Shown in pieces: positions 38,899 to 50,900 of a stretch of 64,000 bases of DNA. Under the pieces are notes generated by a model, which was given only the letters and a program-made list of their open reading frames with translations, ran no database searches and was not told the DNA's origin. A program made the translations under genes and the position numbers. This DNA comes from Atopsyche davidsoni (Eukaryota; Arthropoda; Insecta; Trichoptera; Hydrobiosidae): positions 12,211,501 to 12,275,500 of the forward strand of contig JAILWY010000014.1 of the NCBI GenBank assembly GCA_022113835.1, given 5' to 3'. The number at the start of each line of letters is the position of its first letter. The first letter of the stretch is position 1.

Positions 38899-38932
38899 AA
38901 AAAAACCGGAAATTAATTAGGAGTACACCTGG
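38899..38932 (-). repeat. mariner terminal inverted repeat, right
   Basis: Read on the minus strand it begins CCAGGTGTACTCCTAATTAA. It is followed by the second TA of the target duplication. Confidence 0.9.
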
Positions 38933-39683
38933 TATAATAAGAGGCGCGAAGAATAATTTCTGTATTTTTAATATTTGTTTTAGTGTTTTTAGCACAAACC
39001 ATAAAAATTCATTCATTTTTTAATAAATTTACTCTCTATAAACGTGTAAAATTTACTTTATTTAGCAAAGTTTTTATAAAATACGAACATTAATACGAAC
39101 TTGTTGGATGTCTTTTCTGTATCATACTTTTCTTTTCTGTAAGTATGGCCAAGAATGTGTTGAGCTAGTTTTAAAAAAAGTATGAAGAAATATTATTTGA
39201 TCGTATTGTTCGTTGATTCACACTCTATAAAAGCAGGAGTAGTACGGCTATAAAAAATGCCATAAACCTCGTAGAAAATAAAAATCATTGTACGAGAATC
39301 AATACATATAACAGAGCGTACGTAGCGAGTAATTAAGCCGCGATGGAATGGTACATTTCTTTATTACGGTCAGTTAACAGCTTTCTTATTTTGTTTCGTG
39401 AGCGCGCGGGGGCCGCGCCGCGATTGTCTCTCCCCCGAAACTCGCCGCGTACCCTCCCCCGAGAGCGCCCTTATTGCATTACAGCTGCGAGGGGCTTGTC
39501 CGCGCCGAGAAAACTCCGCACTTACTCACTTCCCCACTATGGTAGACTAGGGCTGGCCGAGCGGACTGCCGTGCTGCCAGAGCTTGACGTGAGTCTTGTT
39601 CTGGGCGTGCCGAATGTCAATATAGAATGGATGATTGTACTAGAGCCTACTATTTACTTTCTCCTTCAAGTGCCTAACCTAAC

Positions 39684-39711
39684 CCAACCCCTGAGGAGAC
39701 TCAGGGGTTGG
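39684..39711. repeat. GC-rich hairpin, 11-bp stem
   Basis: CCAACCCCTGA and TCAGGGGTTGG enclose GGAGAC. CCTAACCTAACC-like sequence precedes it at 39673-39685. There is no U-tract logic as in bacteria; it is simply a stable stem in non-coding DNA. Confidence 0.85.
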
Positions 39712-42700
39712 TGACCATTTCATTGAATATATACTTGTCCTGAGCCAGTCTTACTAATTCGGCTATACTCTCGACCTCCAGCCACTTGCGCTAATACCGC
39801 GTCCACGTTAGCTGTTTCCTTCCAATGTCTTTTTTTCTTGAAATTTTTTTAAGGAATAAGAGGCATTGAAATTTTATAAAAAAATTGTTCCATTTCAAAA
39901 AAATATTTAATTAAAATAGTCCTAACCAATTTGCTAATTTAAATAAATTGTTTACGTCTTAAATTATTTTTATACGCACATTTATTATGTGTTTATTATA
40001 GCCTACCTGTTGAATTGGATAAGCAATTCCTTGAGCATTACATAGTAGCAATATATAGTATTTTCCTATTTTATGTGGTGAAAACATCAACTCGTGTATA
40101 TATATTTTTTTAAATCTAATTTTGTGTTAAAAAAAAAAAGTTGTTCAAAATGAACAAATCATCGTTATTACTTACTACGGGAACCGTGAGAAACACCGTG
40201 ACGAGGCGATTCGCGTATGGCACTCATTAAATGCCTCATAAGTAGATGTTTCCCTATTAACTCTAAAAATACTTTGTTTACCAGTCTATTTATACGGTTT
40301 TTAAATTTGTTTAATATGTTTTTATTACGATAATACATCTAAAGAAATGATTATGAGTATCATGTTTTTTTCTTCATTTTGTTGATTTTCCGTCCTTCTT
40401 ATTATTTAATTGAAAATAGTTAATGCTGTTTTTAAGTGCTTCATGTTAATATTGATTTACTAATTTAAAAAAAATATATTAAACTCTTTAGTGCTAAAAA
40501 ATTAATCTACATTTATATATATATATATATTTTAACCCTACAATGATCATAGTCCAGATCAATCGATTTAAATTGAAATTGAAATTCATTTCAAAACTAT
40601 ACGTGGAAAACTACGATATAATCGTTTAAATATAAACCTTAATAATATTTTAGGGTCAACAAAATGTTTTAAATCTTATTTATTTATACAAACAACTCCG
40701 GGAATGTTTTATGAAGTTGATTATTATTGAGTTTATTTAAAAAAACATCAGCTCAATACCTCAATCTTTTTAAAAAAAATAATCAATATTTGAACGATCC
40801 CTTTTATTATTACTATTTATTATTATTAAAGTAGAGCATTACACGATTCTCATGCTTCGCTTCCTGGCTGGAATTCCAAAGTTATGACCTCTTCACCATC
40901 TAATTTATTATCGCTGCAATAAATAAATTTCTATACGATCCATTTTTTACGAGTATCTTAAGATACGAATGTAGCCGAAAAACATACCAGTCGATGACCT
41001 CGCTAATTCAAATGACGTCAGCGTCGAGGACTGCACTATTAAGCTGCACCGTGCCGCTTTTACTGTTTGATTAGCCGGCTCACTTTTTACAGCTTATATC
41101 CCAGCGAGAACTGACGCAGATGAGATCGGCTGCCTCGGCTGCAGCCGACTGACGGTGGATGAAACCATTGCGATGCGCCCTTAATTCTGCGATACTTCAT
41201 GTTCATTGATTCCCGGCGCTCTCCACCTGCCAGGCCATTACGTGCGCCGTCAGGCCTCCGCTCCTAGACACCGCCTTTTGGGATGCTACTCGCTACTTTA
41301 TCCCATCACTCGTGCGATTCTCTCTACTGCTGACTCAATGTCTCTATAATGGAGTATATTTTACAGACTGTCCCTAAAAGTACATACGTAAAAGCTTATT
41401 GCTTTAAATGATCAACTGATAACATAAGTTATTTAATTATTAATACAAATCTTTTTGTTAAATACGGCATTTACAACCATGTATTTTAGAACAGCTATTT
41501 GACTATAGAACTTTTGCAATCTCTTGTTTATTCTCCTGTTGGGAAACCATTTCATCATTTGCAACACTGTCGGTGCTTGATATAATATAATCAAAACATC
41601 AAATCTATCTGCGCAAATATTGCACCACGAATTATTTTGCATCGCAATATTCAAATACACTAATATTATTGTCCTACAATAATACCTCGATCGCCATACA
41701 TTTAATATTCATTTCTCTCGCACGGAGCGATATGGATGTTTCATATACAATAAAACCGCACCCCGACAGTCGGGGAGTACATCTGCTGGAGATTGATTCG
41801 CAATTCGCATTTTTATTTCGCGCGGACTGCCGGCCGGCCGCCGTGGACACGTCCGATAAAATCATTCCATCCGATCCGTCAAAGGGAAATCTCCCTGCGC
41901 GCCTCGTGCCCGGCGAGTTTTTTTTTCTCTTCTCTTTATCTATCCAATTTGTCTGCAGCCGGCGTGCCATTTCAATATCCGAATCGACCCGCCGGTCGGC
42001 CGACGGCCAGCATACTGCCCCCGATAAGTGCAGCCCGAAACACGGAGTGGATGGAAATTCGTCCGAGATTTTCTCGGAGAGATGCAAAAATATTCATACG
42101 ACGGCTCTTATTTTATACGCCCCATCCGGCCGGGCTGTTCTTACATATTGAAATAGCATTTTGGTCTCCAGCGGAGTAGACCGCCTCCTCGGTTATATTA
42201 CCCGGGTTTTACGTACCGCACAGGTGCTAGTCGGCTCCGTATGATTCGGTTGTGTAAGACTTTCAGGTTGGTCTTTTTTCCGGCATTTCGATCGCGATTG
42301 GATGTGAAAGAATTTATTCGAGCGATTTATATGGAGGGTAAATACATCGCTATTTCATTTATTGACCGTTCAACTTTCGGGTATACCGTTGTGTTGTTTA
42401 TAATAATTTCACGGATTTTTGAACTCTCAATTTATTCTAATATATTAAAATAAAATTTTACCAATCGGATTATCGAATACTTATGCGTATTCATTGTCTT
42501 AAATGTTTATTGAGATAAAAGTAGATTTTCTGACGGTATTTAAATTATATTAAAGTATTTATGGAGTAATGATGATATGTGTTCACGTGCAATAATGCGC
42601 ACTAAGCGTGGGTCCATTCAAGAGCCGTTAGTTTTTTAGAAATCATTTACAGCGAATAAAATTAAAAAGTAATATTTAACACCCACCTTCGTTCCCACAC

Positions 42701-43822
42701 GTAAATATTGCCCAGTGATTCATAACTGCCATGTTTATGAATAATTATTAGAAAGTAATTGAATTTAAATTTATTCACGAAACGTAAATTCACGCTCTGA
42801 ATTTGTTATAAATGAAAATCAACTGAATTTATTAAAACATCGAGATGAAGCGTTTCGCGTTATGTCGTTTGAAAATATTGTGTCTGTGTAATAATCCATT
42901 AAAATGAACTCCCGACTAATTTTCGCGCAGCCGTATTTTCGGTTTGCCCTCGCTGCTGGTCCGCCCCGCTTTGCTGGCTGCTCTAGCTACGGGGTATTAT
43001 GTTGTCGCTGCAGTTCGTTTCACCACAAATTAATGATGCTAATCAGGGAAACAAACAGTTCACTATTATCAAATACTCAAATACAAGTCAAATACTGTCG
43101 GGTGAAAGAGTTCGTTTTATATTAAAAATGCTAACACATCATAATTTTTAAAATTTCCAGCATTAAGCTAAAATTAAATCATCGATATTGTTTCTTATAT
43201 CAATTATTTCTTACAAATCAAAACTGACTACAGAATTCAGCAAAAAATAGATTGACGTAAATACATATTTAGTTACACCAATAACGGTTTTTAATTACGG
43301 CCAGTCACGTTTATGGAGATAAATTTAAATTGAATATATGCTACGAAATTATGCACGAATTTGTATAAAAAAATTATAAGTGGATTGTAATTACTGCATA
43401 GCAAATCGATTTTTGTGTGTGTCATTGCTGTATATACTCCATGTCTCTAAACAAATTGTATTTGCAAAATAAAAATGTATAAAAAGGAAATATTATGTGA
43501 AACTAAACCGAGCAAGGCCATTGCAGTATTGAGTGAGCGCCTCGCGCATTGTTGCTTTCAATTCCGGCGCGTATCGAGACTTCGCGCATCAGCCCGCACG
43601 GCTCCCGCTGAGGAAACATCAGAAATAGACCGCACGCTCCTCTTGCCGGGGTACTGGATGCTACTTCACACGCACTCTGTTTTAATATTATTTTTTTTCA
43701 CGACAGACTAGCTTAATTTGTGGTACTCCACACCTGAACAATTATTGTGAATAGCCTATCTATTGGGAGATTTTGAACATTTTTGTTCGTGATTGTTTTC
43801 GCCTTTCAATCCGAAAGAGCCT

Positions 43823-43849
43823 TAGTCTATTGGTTATTCATATTTGTTG
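43823..43849 (+). repeat. 27-bp dispersed repeat, copy 1
   Basis: TAGTCTATTGGTTATTCATA continuing TTTGTTG; 26 of 27 bases match 47334-47360. Confidence 0.75.
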
Positions 43850-46800
43850 ATAATATCCGATTGGAGCTAATTATTGATTTCGGGGTTTTAATCGGCTTGT
43901 CAAGACTTTTACAACCATCTTCCGGTACAGTTTTCTTTAGTTTTTTTTCCCAGAAACGACTCTTATCAGAAGCAATCTTTTAGAAATACCACAAAATACA
44001 TACATCTTAATTAGCGTACAAATATTCATTAAAATGAATCATTTTATAACGTAATCACGAACGTTTCTTTTATTTGAAAATGTAGTTATATTTATAAAAA
44101 AACACGGTTTTTGTATTTATAATAAGCTAAAAAAATTACCCGTAAGCACATTCAAATATATGTTAGTAGTATGTGTGAGTTAATGCTTTTTTTTTGTTTT
44201 AATAATAACTGTTGCAACAATATTTAATGTATGTTAACTATGAAACAAGAAGCAGGTTTTTTTGTTTAATTGTTATACATTTCGGATAATTAATTATTTT
44301 TTAACGTACACGAGGGGACTAGAAACATAATTTTAATTAACAACCTCTCAGTCATGTTACTTAATAGTATTAGAAGAAAAAAAAATCGGTTTCCATTAAA
44401 TTGATAATGAACCTCTCTACATAAAACATAATTATTCGTGTACCTATAGTTGATTATACCTGTTATTATGGTCATTAATAGTTTTTTTTGCCTTCTTGAA
44501 GTTTGGCGATTTATGGAGTTGCAACAGATAATTATTTTTGAGTAGTTGTGTCTATGGATATTTTGACTCTCAACACTAAACCTGGATTATTCGTAGTTTA
44601 GACCAATAATTAATAGCCTAAAACTTACCCGATATGCAAGTCCAGCTTGGAGCCCCGCCGTGTAAACAGAACTTTCATAAACTTGAGAGTTTCAACTAAA
44701 GTCTCGAACTGCTCCTAGAAATCTTTAAAATCTCTAGACAGAGAGACTGAAGAGAATGTTTGAGACACTAATGCATGCCCTGCACATTGAGAATATACTA
44801 GTTATATTTACTCACGGTAATAACTTATCTTCTGCTATATCTTAGTAAACTTCAAAGTCAATGTATTAACTGTAGTTTATCGTTGATATTCCTATTAGCA
44901 AGTTTGTGAATCGTGTAAACCTAGGTCTAAACTTGCCTGAAATATCTCTAATTACATCAGCGAATATAGAATCTGGTAAACCGTGTCTGCTTCCGTTTGT
45001 AACTTGTGTTTTCACAACATAATTTGAATTTAGTATTTAGTGTGTCAGCACATATTTTATATAAAAACGGAAATCTTTAAAATGAAAAAAAATTGTAAGT
45101 AATATTTTAATTGAATGTAATGCATATATAGTTTTTTAAAACGCAGAAAAAGTGTACGTAATACTTACTGTAAAAATACTGATAAAAGAAATCAAAGTAT
45201 ACCCAAAAGCTTTTAGGTTCTTCTTTTGCCTGGGAATACGATGAAAACAGACGTCCGTAACGCGTGCAATCATTCCGATGCTCGTCCCAGAGCGGCAGGG
45301 GCTCCCTCGGGGCTCCCCCGGGGCGCCCACCCTGGCGCGGGCCTCGTCCTCCGCCCCGGCATTGTTACCCGCCCAATCCGCTCCTCCGCGCGCCTTTAAT
45401 GGCTCGTAAAATAATTCTGTTGGCGAAAACAATACCCGGAGTTTTAATGTAAGTGACTCGGAAGTTTGGTAATTGCTCTAATTTACCCCCGCCCGCTGCT
45501 TGCTGCTCGCTGTCTAGGTCCGGCGGGCGAGTGCTATCGACGCGCTGTGCAGTGGACGTGGAATATCATTATCAAATTCAAATCAATTAGATTTAGGTTC
45601 TTAGATTTTTTTTCTGGCAAACATCGCATATTGTTATAAACAGTGAAACTCGATACCATAACAACTTTGATGTCAGGCGTTTGGCTTAAATAATCATATT
45701 ATTATTATTGTTAATTAATTAAATGCAAGTGTATATTCTGAAAATACAGTTTTATAGAGGTTTTAATGTTTTTTTCACAAGTAAAACAAAATTTCGGCTA
45801 AAAAACCATCCTTACTGTGACTTAAGCCCGTTTGTCCGATAAACGAACTATCGTAAATACATATTCAAACACAAAGGGAAAAATCAAGCATTTCAACTGC
45901 AACTGCAAATAAATAAAATAATCGACTGCAGTTAATCGGTGCTAGGGATGTTAATGTATAAGTACACCCTGCCTTAAATACCCGGCATCTTTTATTTACT
46001 GATAAAAGTTTTACTGCTTAGTTTATTCGTTAATGCTTTTATCGTAACTATGATTTTATGTTTGCCATATAATTATTCATAGGCACGAAACCGGCCGTAA
46101 ATAAGTGCCATTCGTTTCCTCTGGCAGTCTCGCCACTTGATTACCGAACATAAAACATAATATATTTATTTAATTTAATAAACGGAGTCCCGTACTCCGC
46201 TGTCGGTGTACGCAGCGCGCGCCGTGTAAACACGCCGGAACCATAAACAATAAATCCACACCGAGCGCGCTCACAGCACTCAAGTATCATGAAACATGTT
46301 ATTGTAAATACTGAGTTTTGGGACGTTTTCGAATACGCCACGTTCCCATTCATAAAGGCAAGAAAACTTTCCTGGTAAATGCTGATCTCGTGTAACGAGT
46401 GAACATTTTAAGGGTGGTTATTTACGCCGTGTTGTCATTCAACAGAGCCAAAAGTTTTACGTTATCCTAGAAAGATAGATTTAATTTATTAAACTCTATA
46501 TCTTTTCCAAATATGGTTAGGAAGATAACAAAAAAATATGACGGCATCGTCAAAAAGGCGTTTTTTTGCACACGAAAGGCCGAAGCGCTTATTCTTAAAA
46601 TATCTATATGAATACAACACATTCATTTGAATTACATTGAGTGTATTTTAAAAACATCCACATCATTCGGAGATTAAACATTTGTGTAGTGATGTACAAT
46701 ATCAGTTTTTTTTATAAGCTCTGCAAACAGTAAGTTATGAAGATTCTGTGCAATATTACAACCTTTTCACAGTTTTTTAACCGCGTAATACTTATAATTA

Positions 46801-47285
46801 TCATTAAAGGTTGATTTAAAGTGCTCGTATTTTTAAACATCAATAATTCCCCACTACTCAACCTACATAAATTCCCCGGCCGCGGCTCGTCGCGCCGCAC
46901 AATTAACGCGACGTCCGCCCAAGTGGCAAAAATGCCGCGTAGACGGACGGCCGGCGTTGATTTGTGGGTGTAATTATAGTTCGTCCCTCTCGTTGGTATT
47001 AATCAGCGGGAGTATAAATCTGAAGCTGCAGCAGCGCAGCATCTCCGGAGACGCAGGCGGCGCCGCAGCGTGACCGATCGCAGTTCTCGGCTCCAGCTCG
47101 GCTGCGACCTGATGCTGCACGCGCCCATTCGACTCGGGGCAGTGGTGATGGCTTTCGAATAGGAGAATCTTTCATTTATGTTTCTATATTGATACAACTA
47201 CTTTTTGATTGAGGAAACATTAAATGTGTATTTTTATTTGAGAATATTTGTATGGCCAAATAAATTACGAACACTTATTAAATGA

Positions 47286-47329
47286 ATTATGACCACTAAA
47301 GTAATTTCAATTACGATAGTGGTCATAAT
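47286..47329. repeat. 44-bp hairpin/palindrome
   Basis: ATTATGACCACTA (47286-47298) and its exact complement TAGTGGTCATAAT (47317-47329). The inside also pairs (GTAAT with ATTAC) after two mismatches, leaving a 4-nt loop. The 27-bp dispersed repeat starts 4 bp after its right end. Confidence 0.88.
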
Positions 47330-47333
47330 CACC

Positions 47334-47360
47334 TAGTCTTTTGGTTATTCATATTTGTTG
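47334..47360 (+). repeat. 27-bp dispersed repeat, copy 2
   Basis: TAGTCTTTTGGTTATTCATA continuing TTTGTTG, with one mismatch to 43823-43849. It lies next to the hairpin at 47286-47329. Confidence 0.75.
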
Positions 47361-47999
47361 CTTACATATTATTGTACACAGTAGTTGTTTACACAGTATT
47401 GCAAATTTAACCAGTCTGCTGTGAAAATTTTTCAACTAAAGTGAATTTCAAAGTAAGAGTTCACTACCAACAAAACTAAAAATACACTTTTTCTATAAGT
47501 TATATAACTTTATACTGGCTCACTTCTGATACTTTTACTTGGTTGTGTTGGACTATTCTGAAAGAATCTGAACACCCTCGGTGCGGCCGACTAACGGAGC
47601 AAGACTTCTTCTGAAACGGGGGACATCGGTTCACGCGCAAAGCAAGATCCAGATCGGGTTGGCAAATTGCTTCCCCTGTCGCCTTTACTCTTCTTTGTTT
47701 TTAGTATATTTCATTTACTGTAGATCGCTAAAAGTGTCCATTTTTTTCCTCTTCTCTGAATCTTCTGACATCTTAAGGTTGCTGGTGGGAAATATTTAGT
47801 TCAAAACAGTAATCCGAAAGAGAGCAATCACATCTAATATAACTTACTTAAGAAATTAAAAAAAAAAATATCTTCTACGGAGGACAGGATCATTAAATCA
47901 AAACATTAGAAATAACACGGCTAATGACCCATTTATTTGATATATTTGGATATATATATATATAATATTATATTATTTTTCATTAGGTTGTTTTCAATT

Positions 48000-50900
48000 C
48001 AAATCAAAGAATCGCTCAGAATGTTTTAAATATGAAAGCGGATTGTGGTATTTAATTTATCGTATCGGGCACGATCAATTGGCATTGTCGGGCTGCGTTG
48101 AGCTAACCGACGTTTTTCTTACTGAACAATCTGTAGTACGGCCCGACTTCTCTCATTTTGTTTATGGCTGGAATTAGCGACGAATAAAAGCCCTCCGGCA
48201 TGTGAAACGTATTAATCATTCAACTCGGCGGCATTGTGTTGCTTTCTTTAATACACTACAAAGAAACCATCCGGGGCATATTTACGAAGCGGTAATAAGA
48301 AAGCTGCACTCTTTTTGGTCCGCTTTTGTCTGCTCTGGCTTGAACCGATAGGATCGCTTCCGACCCCGGCTAGAGAGAGCTTCCTGTTTTTATACTTGTG
48401 AAGTTATTCAAATTTACTTTTTGTTTGACTTATTTCTAAAGCCATAAAACTTTAACTGACTTTCTTGGGCGAACTTCCCCGGCGAGATGTGTTCAACAGG
48501 GTTTAAATAAGTTATTCCGCTTGATATGAGCCGAGATTTACCCGGGAGCATTTTTTTATATGCAGGCTTCGTTCGCTCAGTACCCGGCGCGTGCCGCGCC
48601 GGGTATGTTATAATTAACGGTCTCGTTATCGAGCTTTCCTCGGCGGGTCGTAAACCTTCGACTCGTTTTAATGTCGCCGGTTTTATGTCTCGCGAGGTGG
48701 CCGTAACAAGTAAACCTTCACTTCTAGTATCAGCGATACGCGATCGGTCTACTCGTGTACAACAACAGCGGCTCCGACGAAAGCGAGAGTCGCACCGCTC
48801 CGGATCCGATCGCTCGTGGAACCGTTCTCGATCTACGTCTGCCGCTCTTTATCGGCCGTGCGACTTCACGCAACGCGGTTCTGCGCCGAGCGGCCGCCCG
48901 AGCGCCTCGGGAGACTTATCGCTTCGCTGAGTGAATTCGCAATCGCCCGGCCCTCCCTCGAGCCCGTCCCCCGGCCGGGCGCCGCACACAAAGACTCTTT
49001 ATCTCCGCAGCGAGTATCCTCGCTCCCCTTCTGCGGCTAGACTGGATTTTTAAATTGACCCCGTTAGGAGCTCGCTGAAAGTTGACATCGTTAATCATTC
49101 GTTTTGTGCTCGGGCGGAACTCGGATAACTTCGCGAGATCGGATTTTAAGCCGCGCGACGACGTATCAATGCTGAAAAGTAAAAACCAGACTCGGCAAAT
49201 TAAAATTCTCCGGTGGCGGTTATGAATAAAAATAACTAAAAAATGAAACCATTACGAAGAGTCTATTGACTCAGTTTCTCTTCTAACTGACTCGGTGTGG
49301 ACTTTTCGAGGCTCTTTACTGTATCTGCTTAAAAATTCATAACTCCATTAAGATTTGAGAGCGCCCAGTGCCGGGGCGAAATTAATAATTTCCCTTCTGT
49401 TTCATAAGTAATTAAACTCACCGAGGGCCGCTACTCGATGTTAACCGACCTCCTTTTCGATCCGTATTGTTATTGTAGCCCTCGAAATCGTGATGAAGCG
49501 ATGCGAGAAGAGAAGATTTCACTTTTAAATTAATTTTATTAACTCGAATTAGTAGAGATTTTATATTTTCATTCTCAGGTTTGCCAAAAGCAAACTCGCA
49601 TTTGTTTGAACTTGTATTGAATTTTCCGATAGCATTGTTAAGCGACAGAGTGTATTGTAGAACGCTTTCGAAGTAATCGGAATATTATTCCCAGTTTAAA
49701 CAGCAACAGAGCGTCTTTATCCGAAATGTTTGCTCTCAGAACAAGAGGTGTTAGCTCCAGTGTTCTCTCGCTGCGGCTCGGGCTGTATACATGTGTATGG
49801 ACAAACTGGAACCTGAGTATCTTTGAAAGTTCATAATAACGAGCAAGTTTCCTACAGGCGGACTTAGACAAGACGATAAGTTAGTGAATAAGCTCCGCAG
49901 TATCTCGGCTGTGAAGCGACCGACCTACCCGCGGAGCCTGTAGGTGCTCTCGCCTCATTCGAGCTTGTTTAAATGGACGGTCCCTTGGTTGATTTTAATT
50001 ATGTTTGGCAAACAGCGTATTGTGTTAACGCCTTTATATTATTATTATGTTAAAAAAGCGATGCAAAAACGGTGCCGTTAATTTTTTTGTCTTGAATAAT
50101 TTATATTTTTTTAAAAAAGGTATTAAAATCACATTTAAACTTTGCAGCGGTTGAAAACTAAAAGCGATCCATCAAGTCGGAGGCGTTTCAAACAGTCTGC
50201 GTTACCTCTATACTCCAACAGTGATAGAAAAGAAGTACAAAATCGCATATATTAGATTTGAATGAAATGTATATTAAATGTGGTCATATTCATGTAAATT
50301 GTAAACTTTCGTTGGTTAATATTCATGTATTAAATTTTACATAACAATCTAGTTTAAAAAGTCAGCCTTGCCATCTCGACACAAGGACTGCCGTGCCCGT
50401 CTGGCGAGCCGCGTCTTCTCGCTTCGTCGTCTTATTTTCGGTGACAAACCGCCCGGCCTCGGCGGGGGGCGTGCATTATACGGCGAGCGGCAATATGACT
50501 GCTTTACACTCATGTTTGTCGATTTTGTCTGACTTAACTCCTACTTTGTAAGTGCTGAGGCGCTTTTGGCTGTGAATGTTATTTACGGACCGCCTTTATT
50601 GTCTGTTTTATTTCGCTTTTCGCAAATTGTACGGAAGCGTGTTTTTGAGCTACGCCATACTTGCTTTTATTAGGATCGTAATGTATGAGTATATTCAATT
50701 TTATTTGCCGGTGAATCATTCACTCGGCAGAGTATTGTACTATATTCTATAGATTTCACTAAACGACACGTTTATTTGACTAGCATATTTTTTTAGTAAT
50801 ATAGACAGCAAGAAGGTATTTGGTCAATTTCAAAACTAATTTTAAAATAGAAAATTGCAAAGCTATTTATTTATTGACTTTCATATCAGATTTAATAATG

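Larger units (their letters stand above)
37660..38932 (-). mobile_element. Mos1-like (mauritiana subfamily) mariner element
   Basis: A 1273-bp mariner flanked by the TA target duplication (37658-37659 and 38933-38934). Terminal inverted repeats start CCAGGTGTACT and run about 34 bp with a 2-base difference (TG against CC after ACT); they end in TTTCCGGTTTTTTT. CCAGGTGTAC is shared with the Mos1/mauritiana group, and the encoded protein is closest in my memory to that group. Length is slightly below Mos1 (about 1.29 kb). The single transposase gene is on the minus strand and is frameshifted, so the copy should be non-autonomous, though its ends look intact enough to be mobilised in trans. Confidence 0.93.
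38940..47990 (+). other. Non-coding with GC-richer islands
   Basis: Islands at about 39400-39560, 40970-41330, 41810-42240, 42920-43010, 43520-43660, 45240-45540 and 46860-47160. The 41.8-42.2 kb island is open in several frames on both strands without a recognisable protein. No gene is supported. Confidence 0.55.

Noticed and set aside
41669..42179. Overlapping ORFs of 160, 137 and 128 codons on both strands
   Set aside because: Simultaneous openness in several frames indicates base composition, not coding.
48526..48930. 134-codon + strand ORF rich in Arg and Ser
   Set aside because: Sits in a GC-rich island where stops are rare; no domain, no splice sites that make sense.
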